DNA of 49,883 nt from Caulobacter sp. 32-67-35 (GTDB lineage: Bacteria > Pseudomonadota > Alphaproteobacteria > Caulobacterales > Caulobacteraceae): contig NCEV01000024.1 in the NCBI GenBank assembly GCA_002280875.1, positions 1 to 49,883 of the forward strand, read 5' to 3'. Made by a program: the position numbers and the translations under genes. Each line of letters opens with the position of its first letter. The first letter of the stretch is position 1. Below are positions 8,604-20,413 of this stretch, one piece after another. A model generated the notes under the pieces. The model did not search any database, had not been told where the DNA came from, and saw only the letters and a program-made list of their open reading frames with translations.

Positions 8604-9299
8604 CTATCGCGGAAGGAGATCGAGCAGGGCAGATTCGCGAGGACGCGACGCAAAGGCCACAGAGCCGACCCGCCCCTTGCCGAGCGCGGCGGCCAGCGGT
8701 TCGGCGACGGCTTGTGACAGGCACAGAACGCGAAGGGCCGGCGCAGGCGCGCTTTCCAGAACGGCCGCCAGACCGCGCGCCGCGCGGGGGGAGTGCAGCA
8801 GGGCGGCGTCGAAACCGGCGAGGGCGGCCAGGGTCTCTGACGTCGGCGAGCGGTCAAGCGCGGCATAGACGGGCAGGGCCCGCGCCGTGAGGCCTTCGGC
8901 CTGAAGACGGGCGGGAAGGTCGACGGCGGGCTCGCTGGCCCCGGCGCACAGAAGCGGTCCCGGCCGCGCCCGCGCAATCAGCGCCGCCAGGGCTTCGACA
9001 TCGCCGTCGGCGCTGGCCGGCTTAGCAAAACCCGCGGCGCGGGCGGCGCGGGTCGTGGTCTCGCCGACCGCGAAGACGGGCAGATCCCGCCCGGCGGTCA
9101 GACGCGCGAAGGCCTCGACACCGTTGGCGCTGGTGAAGGCCAGGGCCGCGATCCCGCTCAGGTCGACGACCGGATCAAGAAATACGATCTCCAGCAGGGG
9201 GTCGACACGCGCCTGAAAGCCCAGCGCCTCGACGCGGCGGGCGGTGGACTCGGCGCCGGGACGGGCGCGGGTGATCCAGATCGCCCCGCTGGCGGTCAT
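8604..9299 (-). CDS. hemD: Uroporphyrinogen-III synthase
   Basis: A 231-residue cytoplasmic enzyme that closes hydroxymethylbilane into uroporphyrinogen III, the step after HemC. Sequence conservation in HemD is low, but the two-lobed pattern is visible: ITRARPGAESTARRVEALG at the N-terminus, LAFTSANGVEAFARL near residues 52-66 and a C-terminal LCLSQAVAEPLAAALG segment. It starts 4 bp after the hemC stop, and co-transcription with hemC supports the call. Confidence 0.9.
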   Translation of the reverse strand: MTASGAIWITRARPGAESTARRVEALGFQARVDPLLEIVFLDPVVDLSGIAALAFTSANGVEAFARLTAGRDLPVFAVGETTTRAARAAGFAKPASADGDVEALAALIARARPGPLLCAGASEPAVDLPARLQAEGLTARALPVYAALDRSPTSETLAALAGFDAALLHSPRAARGLAAVLESAPAPALRVLCLSQAVAEPLAAALGKGRVGSVAFASRPRESALLDLLPR

Positions 9300-9302
9300 C
9301 GT

Positions 9303-10259
9303 CTAGTCCGGCAGGATCAGGGCGTCGCCGCCCTCGGCCTTGACGGCCAGGCCCAGCGACAGGCCCAGATCGCGGGCGGCGGTGACGTCGTCCGGTCCGT
9401 CCAGCGTCACCTGGCCCTCGCGGCGGAAGCGCTGAACGCCGTCGGGCGTCAGGGCCTCGACGATCAGCGACAGGCGCTGGCCGTCCAGGGTGGCGTAGGC
9501 GCCGATGGCCGTGCGGCACGAGCCCTCGAGCGCGTAGAGCGCCCCGCGCTCGGCGGCGACACAGACCGTGGTCGGGCGGCAGCGGACGGCCTCAAGCCAG
9601 TCGGCGTTCACATCTTCAAGGCGCGTCTCGATCACGAGGGCGCCCTGGCCCGGGGCCGGCGGGCAGGCGATGGGGTCCAGCCAGCTCTTGGGCAGATGGC
9701 CCAGACCCAGACGGTTCAGGCCCGACTGGGCCAGCAGGATGGCGTCGGCCTCGCCGCGTTCCAGCTTGGCCAGGCGGGTGTCGACATTGCCGCGCAGCAT
9801 GACGATCTGCAGATCGGGCCGCACATGCAGGGCCTGGGCCTGGCGACGCAGCGAAGCGGTGCCCAGGCGCGCGCCGTGGGGCAGGTCTTCCAGTCGATCG
9901 CAGAGGGTGCTGATGAAGGCGTCGCGGGGATCCTCGCGCTCGGGCGTGGCGGCCAGGATCAGGCCCGGCGGCAGCTCGGCCGGCATGTCCTTCAGCGAGT
10001 GGATGGCGCAGTCGATACGGCCGTCCAGCAGGGCTTCCTCAATCTCCTTGGTGAACAGGCCCTTGCCGCCGATCTCCATCAGGCGTCGGTCCTGGATGCG
10101 GTCGCCCGTGGTGACGATCGGGATCAGCGGCGCATAGGCCTGCTCCTCGCCGGGCGCAGCGCCGAGGGCGGCGGCGATCCGGGCCTGCATGAGGCCCGAT
10201 TGCGCCAGGGACAGCTTGGAGCCACGGGCGCCGATACGGATGGGAGGTTGCCGGGACAC
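9303..10259 (-). CDS. hemC: Porphobilinogen deaminase (hydroxymethylbilane synthase)
   Basis: A 318-residue cytosolic enzyme joining four porphobilinogens. Seen: the N-terminal RIGARGSKLSLAQ, the catalytic region SLKDMPAELPPGL, and the dipyrromethane cofactor cysteine in EGSCRTAIGAYA. I place the start at GTG 10259 (protein begins VSRQPPIRIGARGSK), because it gives the family's usual length; the open frame further upstream runs antisense into tsaD. It is divergent from tsaD across about 72 bp, which must hold both promoters. Confidence 0.92.
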   Translation of the reverse strand: MSRQPPIRIGARGSKLSLAQSGLMQARIAAALGAAPGEEQAYAPLIPIVTTGDRIQDRRLMEIGGKGLFTKEIEEALLDGRIDCAIHSLKDMPAELPPGLILAATPEREDPRDAFISTLCDRLEDLPHGARLGTASLRRQAQALHVRPDLQIVMLRGNVDTRLAKLERGEADAILLAQSGLNRLGLGHLPKSWLDPIACPPAPGQGALVIETRLEDVNADWLEAVRCRPTTVCVAAERGALYALEGSCRTAIGAYATLDGQRLSLIVEALTPDGVQRFRREGQVTLDGPDDVTAARDLGLSLGLAVKAEGGDALILPD

Positions 10260-10331
10260 GGTCTGAACGTTACCTGCGGGGACGAGATTTGAAGCCCTGC
10301 TGCTACAGGACCGGCGGAAAGCCCGCAACCG

Positions 10332-11429
10332 ATGCAAACCCTTAAGACCCTGACGATCCTTGGCCTGGAGACCAGCTGCGATGAGACCGCGGCCTCGGTC
10401 GTGCGCCGCGCGGGTGACGGAACGGTCACGGTGCTGTCCTCGGTCATCGGCACGCAGTTCGAGCAGCACGCGCCGTTTGGCGGGGTCGTGCCGGAAATCG
10501 CCGCCCGCGCCCATGTCGAAGCCATAGACGCCATCGCGGCCGAGGCCATGCGGGCAGCGGGGGTCGGGTTCGATGACATCAACGGCGTCGCCGCTACGGC
10601 CGGTCCCGGCTTGGTCGGCGGGGTAATGGTCGGCCTGGCGTTCGGCAAGGCTGTGGCCCTGGCGCGTGATGTGCCGCTGGTGGCGGTCAATCACCTGGAA
10701 GGTCATGCGGTCTCGGCCCGGCTGGGCGCCGACATTCCCTATCCCTTCCTGCTGCTGCTGGTCTCGGGCGGCCACTGCCAGCTGCTGGAGGTGGCCGGGG
10801 TCGGGGCCTGCACGCGCCTGGGCACCACCATCGACGATGCGGCCGGCGAGGCCTTCGACAAGATCGCCAAGTCCCTGGGCCTGCCCTATCCGGGCGGTCC
10901 GGCGCTGGAAAAGCTGGCGACCACGGGCGACGCCTCCAAGTTCGACCTGCCCCGCGCCCTGCTGGGCCGCAAGGACTGTGACTTCTCGTTCTCGGGCCTG
11001 AAGACCGCCGCCGCGCGCCAGGCCGAAAAGATCACTGACCAGCAGTCTCGCGCCGATCTGGCCGCCGCCGTCCAGGCCACCATCGCCCGTCAGCTGTCCG
11101 AACGCACCGACCGGGCGATGAAGCTGTACAAGGACAGTCATCCAGGCCAGCCGCTGCGCTTCGTTGTCGCCGGCGGTGTCGCCGCCAATGTCGCGGTCAA
11201 GGCGGCGCTGAAGAAGAACTGCGACGACAACGGCTTTTCGTTCGACGCCCCGCCCCTGGCCTATTGCACCGACAACGCCGCGATGATCGCCCTGGCCGGG
11301 GCCGAGCGGCTGGCTTTGGGCATCAGCGACGATCTCGACGCTGTCGCCCGTCCGCGTTGGCCTTTGGACGAGGCGGCGGCGTTATCCAATCCGAGCAACA
11401 GTTTCGGTCGCAAGGGAGCCAAGGCATGA
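10332..11429 (+). CDS. tsaD: tRNA N6-threonylcarbamoyladenosine transferase subunit TsaD
   Basis: A 365-residue ASKHA-fold protein that, with TsaB and TsaE, transfers the threonylcarbamoyl group to A37 of ANN-decoding tRNAs. Seen: [14 protein letters not shown] at the N-terminus, the metal-binding HLEGH, SGGHCQL, and [12 protein letters not shown] before the C-terminal [10 protein letters not shown]. Length fits the family. Its TGA overlaps the gpsA start (ATGA), so the two are translationally coupled. Confidence 0.97.
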   Translation: MQTLKTLTILGLETSCDETAASVVRRAGDGTVTVLSSVIGTQFEQHAPFGGVVPEIAARAHVEAIDAIAAEAMRAAGVGFDDINGVAATAGPGLVGGVMVGLAFGKAVALARDVPLVAVNHLEGHAVSARLGADIPYPFLLLLVSGGHCQLLEVAGVGACTRLGTTIDDAAGEAFDKIAKSLGLPYPGGPALEKLATTGDASKFDLPRALLGRKDCDFSFSGLKTAAARQAEKITDQQSRADLAAAVQATIARQLSERTDRAMKLYKDSHPGQPLRFVVAGGVAANVAVKAALKKNCDDNGFSFDAPPLAYCTDNAAMIALAGAERLALGISDDLDAVARPRWPLDEAAALSNPSNSFGRKGAKA

Positions 11430-12421
11430 CCTTCACGCACGCAGGCGTCATCGGCGCCGGAGCCTGGGGCACGGCCCTGGCCCAGGTCTGCGCCCGGGCG
11501 GGCCTGAAGGTCACGCTGCAGGCCCGCGAGGCCGAGGTGGTCGAAAGCATCGCCGCCCAGCGGGAAAACAGCCTGTTCCTGCCCGGCGTCGTGCTGGAGC
11601 CCGAGATCGCCGCCGTCGCCGACATGGCCGGCCTGGCGGACTGCGACCTGATCCTGGCCGTGGCTCCCGCTCAACACCTGCGCTCTGCCCTGAAGGCCCT
11701 GGCCCCGCACCTGCGCTCGGGCGTGCCAGTGGTGCTGTGCGCCAAGGGCGTCGAGCAGGGTACGCTGAAACTGATGACCGAGGTCGCCGCCGAGGCCCTG
11801 CCCGGCGCGCCGCTGGCCGTGCTGTCGGGTCCCAGCTTCGCCGGCGAGGTGGCCCGCAATCTGCCTACCGCCGTCACCCTGGCCTGCGAGGACGAGGCGC
11901 TGGGCCGCGCCATCGCCGAGGCCATCGCCACCCCCACCTTCCGCCCCTATATCGCCGCAGACATGATCGGGGCCGAGGCTGGCGGGGCGGTCAAGAACGT
12001 GCTGGCCATCGCCTGCGGCATCGTCGAGGGCAAGGGCCTGGGCCGCAGCGCCCACGCCGCCCTGATCACCCGGGGCTTCGCCGAGCTGACCCGCCTGGCC
12101 CTGGCCCTGGGCGCCAAGGCCGAAACCGTGGCCGGCCTGTGCGGCCTGGGCGATCTGGTGCTCACCTGCTCCAGCCCGCAATCGCGCAATATGAGCGTCG
12201 GCCTGGCCCTGGGCGGCGGCATGACCCTGCAGGAGGCCCTGGCCGGCAAGCTGTCGGTCGCCGAAGGCGTCGCTTCGGCCCCGGCGGTGCGCGACCTGGC
12301 CGCGCGCCTGGGTGTCGAGATGCCGATCTGCCAGGCCGTCGCCGCCATCCTGGCGGGTGAAGCCGAGGTCGACGCGGCCATCGCGGGCCTGCTGTCGCGT
12401 CCCTTGAAATCCGAAGCCTGA
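11426..12421 (+). CDS. gpsA: Glycerol-3-phosphate dehydrogenase [NAD(P)+]
   Basis: A 331-residue cytosolic enzyme that reduces dihydroxyacetone phosphate to sn-glycerol-3-phosphate for phospholipid synthesis. Seen: the Rossmann motif [14 protein letters not shown] at the N-terminus, [11 protein letters not shown], the catalytic-lysine region [13 protein letters not shown], and [15 protein letters not shown] followed by [17 protein letters not shown] 11426 overlaps the tsaD stop. Confidence 0.97.
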   Translation: MTFTHAGVIGAGAWGTALAQVCARAGLKVTLQAREAEVVESIAAQRENSLFLPGVVLEPEIAAVADMAGLADCDLILAVAPAQHLRSALKALAPHLRSGVPVVLCAKGVEQGTLKLMTEVAAEALPGAPLAVLSGPSFAGEVARNLPTAVTLACEDEALGRAIAEAIATPTFRPYIAADMIGAEAGGAVKNVLAIACGIVEGKGLGRSAHAALITRGFAELTRLALALGAKAETVAGLCGLGDLVLTCSSPQSRNMSVGLALGGGMTLQEALAGKLSVAEGVASAPAVRDLAARLGVEMPICQAVAAILAGEAEVDAAIAGLLSRPLKSEA

Positions 12422-12446
12422 ACACTGTTATATATAAGGAGTGTCG

Positions 12447-12728
12447 ATGCCTCTCTTCGCCATCACCTGCAGGGACAAGCCCGGCGCCCTTGAGACGCGC
12501 CTGGCCACCCGCCCGGTTCACCTCGACTACCTCAAGGAATCGACCGGCCTGAAGCTGGCCGGCGCCCTGCTGGGCGAGGACGGCAATCCGGTCGGCTCGC
12601 TGCTGATCGTCGAGGCCGACGATCTGGCCGCCGCCCAGGCCCAGGCCGACAACGACCCCTTCACCACCGCCGGCGTGTTCGAGAGCGTCGAGGTCCGCCC
12701 CTGGCGTCTGGCAATCGGCGAGCTCTAG
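12447..12728 (+). CDS. YCII-family protein
   Basis: A 93-residue YciI-like (PF03795) ferredoxin-fold protein: FAITCRDKPGALETR, then RPVHLDYLKE, LAGALLGEDG, a GSLLIVEADDLAAAQA segment and DPFTTAGVFESVEVRPW. Biochemical function of most members is unknown. The start is ATG 12447 because AAGGA at 12436-12440 is 6 bp upstream; the GTG at 12441 would abut it. It follows gpsA by 25 bp and precedes the Rieske gene by 7 bp. Confidence 0.85.
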   Translation: MPLFAITCRDKPGALETRLATRPVHLDYLKESTGLKLAGALLGEDGNPVGSLLIVEADDLAAAQAQADNDPFTTAGVFESVEVRPWRLAIGEL

Positions 12729-12735
12729 CTCGTAC

Positions 12736-13101
12736 GTGCGATCCGACCCCGACAATCCTGCCCGCCCCGCTTCCGGAACCGTGCTCTGCGCGCTGGACGA
12801 GATCCCCTCGCCCGGCGCCAAGGGTTTCCGGTTCAGGCAGGGCGAGGCCCTGTTCGCCGGGTTCGTGGTGCGGCAGGGCGATGCTGTGTTCGGCTATGTC
12901 GACAGCTGTCCGCACGCCGGCTGGCCGATGGCGGGCTTTGCGGGGCGCTACCTCACCCGCGACAACGACCTGATCCTGTGCGGCGGCCACGCGGCCCTGT
13001 TCCGGATCGAGGACGGCGTCTGCGTGGCGGGCCCCTGCCCCGGCCAGATCCTGACCGCCTGGCCGGTGCGGCTGGATGGCCGGGATATCCTTACCGCCTG
13101 A
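12736..13101 (+). CDS. Small Rieske-type [2Fe-2S] ferredoxin
   Basis: A 121-residue stand-alone Rieske-fold protein. The cluster ligands are visible as C-P-H (DSCPHAGWP) and C-G-G-H (LCGGHAALF), giving CxH-x21-CxxH, slightly longer between pairs than the common x15-17. No membrane segment or oxygenase domain is present, so it is a soluble electron carrier; its partner is unknown. It starts at GTG 12736, 7 bp after the YCII gene, and ends the tsaD-gpsA transcription unit. Confidence 0.85.
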   Translation: MRSDPDNPARPASGTVLCALDEIPSPGAKGFRFRQGEALFAGFVVRQGDAVFGYVDSCPHAGWPMAGFAGRYLTRDNDLILCGGHAALFRIEDGVCVAGPCPGQILTAWPVRLDGRDILTA

Positions 13102-13117
13102 AAAGGCCGGTCGGGGG

Positions 13118-13776
13118 TTAGCCGGGAGCCCTCTCCGCCGAGAACGCCGCCAGGTCCTCAATCAGGGCCCGGGCCGCCATCGCCACCAGCTCACCGCCCT
13201 TTTCTTCGGTTCATAGGCCGCAGTCTTGATCGTATCGGGATAGGCCCACTGGGTCACGGCGATCTCGGACGGCGTCGCATGGCTACCGTGGCCGACGGGA
13301 AACTGCCGGTTGGCCAGGGCGTTGACGCCGGCCAGATCCCACCAGTTCTTCAGCTTCAGGGCGAATGGGGCCCGTGCCCCGCGGAAGCTGTAATCGGCAT
13401 AGATCTCCGAGAACGCCGCCTCGATGGAGGCGACATTGCCGCCGTGGCCGTTCAGAAAATAGATCCGCTCGAACCCGTGCGCGCCCAGCGAGCGCACCCA
13501 GTCGCCGATCGCAGCGATGAAGGTCGAGGGGCGCAGGAAGATCGTGCCCGGAAAGGCCAGATGGTGCTGGGCCATGCCGATATTGAAGGTCGGGGCTACC
13601 AGCACGGTGTCCGACAGCTTCTGGGCCTCGTGCGAAATGATCTCCGGACAAAGCCAGTCGGTGCCGAGCAAGCCTGTAGGGCCGTGCTGCTCGTTGGAGC
13701 CGATCGGCACGACCACCGTCCTGCTGGTTTTCAGGAAGGTCTCGATCTCGGACCAGGTTGAAAGGGCGAGCAGCAT
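13118..13776 (-). pseudogene. Creatininase-family amidohydrolase, internal deletion plus frameshift
   Basis: Creatininase-fold hydrolases use a two-metal site to open or deformylate small amides. From ATG 13776 (GGAGG 5 bp upstream) the frame shows VPIGSNEQHGP, GTDW, NGHGGNVAS and TPSEIAVTQ, which are the metal and catalytic motifs. After KTAAYEPK the frame breaks near 13200-13204. The neighbouring frame then continues with GGELVAMAARALIEDLAAF to TAA at 13118, a normal family C-terminus. The conserved stretch between, which normally carries the last Gly/Asp-rich loop, is missing. The gene is divergent from acsA. Confidence 0.8.
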
Positions 13777-13904
13777 GAGAACCTCCGAAGCCACAGGTCA
13801 TCGGCATAGCGCGCGATGATCTCGCAAGAAACCGCAATGGTATCCTTGCGCGCGCGCGCGGCCTTCGCATACTCCCGCCGCAACAAGACCAAGGGAGTGA
13901 TGGC

Positions 13905-15845
<1,941 letters not shown>

Positions 15846-15911
15846 ACAGAGGCCTCTCAAGAAAAAGGCGTTTGGACCTAACCGAACCTGCGCCGGCGCG
15901 TTAGCGTAAAC

Positions 15912-16487
15912 ATGATGCGCCGGTTCCTCGCCCTCGTCCTGACATTCGCCCTGGCGACGCCGGTTCTGGCGGAGGCCGAATGGACAGAAAAGCTGCGGGC
16001 CGGCGAGATCCCCATCGAGGCCCATGCCGACGCCAGAGGCCGCGGCGGCATGGTCAAGGCGGCGATCGACATTCCCGCCCCGGCGGCCGTGGTCTGGCGC
16101 ACGATCCTGGACTGCGACCGGGCAGCCCGCATGACCCCCGGCGTCAAGCATTGCAGGGTGATCACCCGCGCGCCGGATAGCCGGTCCGAGACGCGCGAGC
16201 ACCGGGTCAAGTGGGGCTTTTTCCTGCCGACCCTGCGCTCGGTCTCGCGCGTGGAGTTCGACCCCGGCCGCACGATCCGCTTTACCTGCGTGAGCGGTGA
16301 TATCCGCGCCTGCGAGGGCTCCTGGACGCTTGCGCCGATCAAGGGCGGAACCGCCACCCGCGTGACCTACGAGATGTGGGCCGCCGCGCCCTTCGCCGTG
16401 CCGGTCTCCGTCCTGAGCGGCCTGATGCGCCGTGATGTTCCGGACGCGTTGCGCGCCTTGCGTCGCGAATGCCTGGACGCCGGATGA
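15912..16487 (+). CDS. Exported SRPBCC (START-like) domain protein
   Basis: A 191-residue protein with a signal peptide (RFLALVLTFALATPVLAEA) followed by a lipid-binding SRPBCC/polyketide-cyclase-like fold: IDIPAPAAVVWRTILDCD near the N-terminus, HRVKWGFFLPTLRSV, IRACEGSWTLAPI and a final helix LMRRDVPDALRALRREC. Likely periplasmic; ligand unknown. Its TGA overlaps the start of the DCC-family gene. Confidence 0.8.
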   Translation: MMRRFLALVLTFALATPVLAEAEWTEKLRAGEIPIEAHADARGRGGMVKAAIDIPAPAAVVWRTILDCDRAARMTPGVKHCRVITRAPDSRSETREHRVKWGFFLPTLRSVSRVEFDPGRTIRFTCVSGDIRACEGSWTLAPIKGGTATRVTYEMWAAAPFAVPVSVLSGLMRRDVPDALRALRRECLDAG

Positions 16488-16918
16488 CGGGCGTCCCGGC
16501 TGAGGCGCCCGACGGCCTGTGGCTGTTCGACGGCGTCTGCAATCTCTGCTCGGGATCGGTCGCCATCGTTCTGAAGTTGGACCGCGAAGGCGTCATCCGC
16601 TTCACGCCGATCCAGTCGCCGTATGGCCGCCAGCTGGCCGCCGCCCACGGGATAGACCCCGACCAGCCCGCCAGCTTCCTGTTCCTGGACGGCGGGCGTG
16701 CGTTACAGAAGACCGCCGCCATCGGCGCCCTGCTGAGGCGACTGAAGCCGCCCTGGCGCTGGCTGGCCGTTGTCGACCGCCTGCCCCGGGGTCCCGCAGA
16801 CGCGGCCTATGACTGGCTCGCCGCCAACCGCTACCGGCTGATGGGCAAGAAGGACGCCTGCATGGTTCCTTCCCCCGCCGACCGCGCGCGGTTCATCCTC
16901 GACCCGCCCGACAGATGA
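16484..16918 (+). CDS. DCC-family thiol-disulfide oxidoreductase-like protein (DUF393)
   Basis: A 144-residue protein with the defining N-terminal motif FDGVCNLCSGSV (DxxCxxC), then FTPIQSPYGRQLAAAHG and a C-terminal YRLMGKKDACMVPS. The family is related to thioredoxin-like redox proteins, but its substrates are not known. ATG 16484 overlaps the upstream stop (ATGA) and is preferred to ATG 16469, which would add five residues inside the previous gene. Confidence 0.85.
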   Translation: MTGVPAEAPDGLWLFDGVCNLCSGSVAIVLKLDREGVIRFTPIQSPYGRQLAAAHGIDPDQPASFLFLDGGRALQKTAAIGALLRRLKPPWRWLAVVDRLPRGPADAAYDWLAANRYRLMGKKDACMVPSPADRARFILDPPDR

Positions 16919-17006
16919 ACGCCACCGCTTCATGACAGGACGGTAAGGTTTCGCTCTCGCGAGGCGATGCTAGGGTCGGGCAACCGCGTTTGCTGGAGCT
17001 CTCCGA

Positions 17007-19774
17007 ATGATCCGTCCTGTCGCCAAGGCCGCCCTTGTGGCGCTGGCTCTCTCGACCACCGCCCTCTCGCCCATGGCCTTCGCGGCCCAGAGCACGGCCA
17101 GCGCGCCGTCGATCAGCGTGCCGCCGATCGTCTACAAGGAGCGCGTGCTGGCCAACGGCCTGAAGGTGTTCACGGCTCGCGACACGACCACGCCCAACGT
17201 GACGGTGCAGGTCTGGTATGGCGTCGGCTCAAAGGACGACCCAGAGGGCCGCTCGGGCTTTGCCCACCTCTTTGAACACCTGATGTTCAAGGCCACGCGC
17301 AACATGCCCAACGAGACCCTCGACCGGCTGACCGAGGACGTGGGCGGCTTCAACAACGCCTCCACCTATGACGACTTCACCAACTACTACGAGGTGGTGC
17401 CCGCCAACCATCTGGAGCGCCTGCTGTGGGCCGAGGCCGACCGCCTGGGCTCGCTGGTGATCGACGAGGCGGTGTTCGCCTCCGAGCGCGACGTCGTGAA
17501 GGAAGAGCTGCGCCAGCGCGTGCTGGCCGACCCCTATGGCCGCCTGTTCGCCCTCTATGTGCCGCAGCAGTCGTTCACGAGCCACCCCTACAAGCGCCCC
17601 GGCATCGGTTCGATCGAGGAACTGGACGCGGCCACGGTCGATGACGTGCGCGCCTTCCACGCCACCTACTACCGCCCCGACAACGCCGCCCTGATCGTGG
17701 CCGGCAATTTCGACGAGGCCCAGCTGCAGGCCCTGGTCGACAAGTATTTCGCGCCGCTGAAGACCCCGGCTGCACCCCTGCCCAAGGTGACGGTGGTCGA
17801 GCCGCCCCGCACCGGCCCCAAGACCGTCAACACCTATGGGCCCAATGTGCCCCTGCCGGCGGTGGCGATCACCTGGCTGGCCCCGGCCTCGGCCGACAAG
17901 GACACGCCCGCCCTGGCCGTGCTGGACGCCATCCTCTCGGCCGGCAAGTCTTCGCGCCTGTACGACACCCTGGTCTATGACCAGCAGATCGCCCAGACGG
18001 TGTTCTCGTCGGGTCCGACCAACGCCCAGCCGGGCCTGTTCTATGTCGGCGCCGTCATGGCCGGCGGCAAGACGGCGCAGCAGGGTGAGGCCGCCCTGCT
18101 GGCCCAGGTCGCGCGGCTGCGCGACGCCCCGCCCACCGCCGCCGAACTGGCTGAGGCCAAGACCGGCCTGCTGGCCGACGCTGTCCGTCGTCGCGAGGAG
18201 ATCGATGGCCGCGCCTTCGCCATCGGCTACGCCCTGCTGACCGACGGCGACGCCGCCCGCGCCAACACCAATCTGGCCGATTTGCAGGCGGTGACCGCCG
18301 CCGACGTCCAGCGCGTTGCGAAAAAGTGGCTGGCCGACGACCGTCGCACGTCCATCCGCTATCTGCCGGAATCGGCCCGCCCGGCTGGCGAGACGGACAA
18401 TACCCCGGTCCCGCCCAAGGTGGCCTCGGTGAAGTTCGACGGCGCGATCACCACCCTGGCCCCCGAGGCCGAGCGCCAGAAGATCCCGGCCGTGGCCGCC
18501 CCGATCGCCGCCGTCCTGCCCTCGCCAGTGGAGAAGACTTTGGCGAATGGTCTTCGGGTCATTGTCGCCAAGTCGAGCGACCTGCCGCTGATCACCGCCG
18601 ACCTGACCGTGCGCGGCGGGGCCAGCGCCGATCCGGCTGGCCTGGCCGGCGCCTCCAGCCTGACCGCCGACCTGCTGACCGAGGGTACCAAGACCCGCGG
18701 CGCGGTCGACATCGCCCGTCAGACCGAAGCGCTTGGCGCCAATCTGGCCGCCGGCTCGGGCTGGGAAGCTTCCTCCCTGACCCTCAGCGTCATCGCCGAC
18801 AAGGCCGCCCCGGCCATGGCGATCATGGCCGACGTCGCCCAGAACCCGGTCTTCAAGGCCGAGGAACTGGACCGGGTTCGCGCCGAGACCCTGGACGGCC
18901 TGTCGGTGGCCTATCAGCGCCCGGGCAGCCTGGCCGCCTACGCCACCGCCCCCGTGCTGTATGCCGGTTCGGCCTACGGCCACGTGGCCGGCGGCACGCC
19001 GGGTTCGCTGCCGAAGATCAAGCGCGATGATCTGGTCAAACTGCATTCCGCCGCCTGGGCGGCTGGAAGAAGCCTGCGGCCGCGCCTCCGGCACTGCCCG
19101 CTGCGCCAACCGGTTACAAGCCGCGCAATGTGGTCATCGACCTGCCGGGCACGGGCCAGGCGGCCGTGACCCTGGCCAAGCCCACCATTACTCGCGCCGA
19201 TCCCAACTACTATTCGGGCCTGGTCACCAACGCCGTACTGGGGGTGGGCTATTCCTCGCGCCTGAACCAGGAAATCCGCATCAAGCGCGGCCTGTCCTAC
19301 GGCGCCGGCTCCAGCCTGACGCCGCAGGGCCAGTTCGGCGGCTTCTCGGCCCGGGTGCAGACCAAGAACGAGTCCGCCGGTCAGGTGGTCGGCCTGGTCC
19401 AGGCCGAGCTGACCCGGCTGGCCGCAGAGCCGGCCTCGGCCAGCGAACTGACGGCCCGCAAGTCGGTGCTGGTCGGCGGCTTTGGCCGTGACCTGGGCAC
19501 CTCCGAGGGCCTGGCCGACATCCTGGGCAACCTGGCCGTCTATGGCGTGCCGCTGAACGAGATCCAGAGCTATGCGGCCAAGGTCGAGGCGGTCAGCGCC
19601 AGCGACGTTCAGGCCTTCGCCAAGAGCATGATGGACCCCGCCCAGACCAGCATCATCGTCGCCGGCGATCTGAAGGCGATGGGCGACACCCTGCCCGCCG
19701 CCGTGCCGAACGCCACGGTGATCCCGGCCGCCAGGCTGGACCTGGACAGCCCGACCCTGACCAGCGGGAAGTAG
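17007..19774 (+). pseudogene. M16 zinc metallopeptidase (two-domain), internal deletion plus frameshift
   Basis: An exported pitrilysin/M16 peptidase, expected in the periplasm. It has a signal peptide (AALVALALSTTALSPMAFA) and the inverted zinc motif HLFEH at His87/Glu90/His91, with KEELRQR downstream as the third-ligand region. The second, inactive M16 half begins near residue 510. After HSAAW (residue 684) the frame breaks at 19058-19060. The next frame runs GGWKKPAAAP onward with a normal C-terminal half (RIKRGLSYGAGSSL) to TAG at 19774. Roughly 25-30 residues expected between SAAW and GGWKK are absent. Confidence 0.85.
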
Positions 19775-19786
19775 GCGCTTCAAGCC

Positions 19787-19827
19787 TCGTCATCCCGGAC
19801 GGCCGCAAGGCCGATCCGGGATGACGA
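19787..19827. terminator. Long hairpin between convergent M16 and mscL genes
   Basis: The arm TCGTCATCCCGGACGGCC pairs with its complement across a GCAA tetraloop, with a single bulged A. It lies between two convergent genes and so could end transcription from both sides, although no long T-run follows. The CATCCCGGA palindrome style is typical of dispersed intergenic repeats. Confidence 0.6.
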
Positions 19828-19829
19828 TC

Positions 19830-20336
19830 TTACTTGGCCTTCGGCTTGGGTTTCACCGCAGCCTTGGCAGGGGCCTTCGCCACAGCCGCCTTGGGCGCCG
19901 ATACGGCGACCTTGGGCGCCGCTCCCTTGGCCAGCAGGTCCCGGATCTCCATCAGCAGAGCCTCCTCGCCCGTCGGGGCCGCGGGCGTCTCGGGCCCAGG
20001 CTCGGCGGCGTCGGCGCGGCGGATGCCATTGACCACCTTGACCAGCAGGAAGACCACGGCCGCCACGATCACGAACTGGATCAGGGTGTTGATGAAGGCG
20101 CCGTACTGGACGGCGACCTTCTCGATGGCCTCGGTGGCCGGGTCCTCGGGCTTGAGCACCCATTCCAGCTTGGAGAAATCGAGGCCGCCCGTCAGCAGGC
20201 CGATGGGCGGCATGATCACCTGGTCGACCAGGCTCTTGACGATGCCGTTGAAGGCCGCGCCGATGATCACGCCTACGGCCAGATCGATGACATTGCCCCG
20301 CGAGATGAACTCGCGAAATTCCTTGATGACGCTCAT
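19830..20336 (-). CDS. mscL: Large-conductance mechanosensitive channel MscL
   Basis: A 168-residue inner-membrane channel that opens under hypo-osmotic stress. The N-terminus MSVIKEFREFISRGNVIDLA leads into TM1 (LAVGVIIGAAFNGIVKSLV), a periplasmic loop, and TM2 (LIQFVIVAAVVFLLVKVV). The protein is about 30 residues longer than the 136-residue E. coli protein. The extra C-terminus is a lysine/alanine/proline-rich repeat-like tail (APAKAAVKPKPKAK) after the usual helical bundle (EEALLMEIRDLL). Confidence 0.96.
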   Translation of the reverse strand: MSVIKEFREFISRGNVIDLAVGVIIGAAFNGIVKSLVDQVIMPPIGLLTGGLDFSKLEWVLKPEDPATEAIEKVAVQYGAFINTLIQFVIVAAVVFLLVKVVNGIRRADAAEPGPETPAAPTGEEALLMEIRDLLAKGAAPKVAVSAPKAAVAKAPAKAAVKPKPKAK

Positions 20337-20413
20337 GACCGGTCTCGCCGATTAGCCCTGCGGAAGTCGCGAAGCTGATGGCGTTCGGCCCCCAAGGTCA
20401 AGGGCGGGTCAGG

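Noticed and set aside
9303-11141. Long 612-residue version of hemC
   Set aside because: The first 290 or so residues are antisense to tsaD and show no HemC match; the family N-terminus begins at GTG 10259.
17229-19109. 626-residue minus-strand open frame
   Set aside because: Antisense to the M16 peptidase; low-complexity Gly/Gln/Arg composition.
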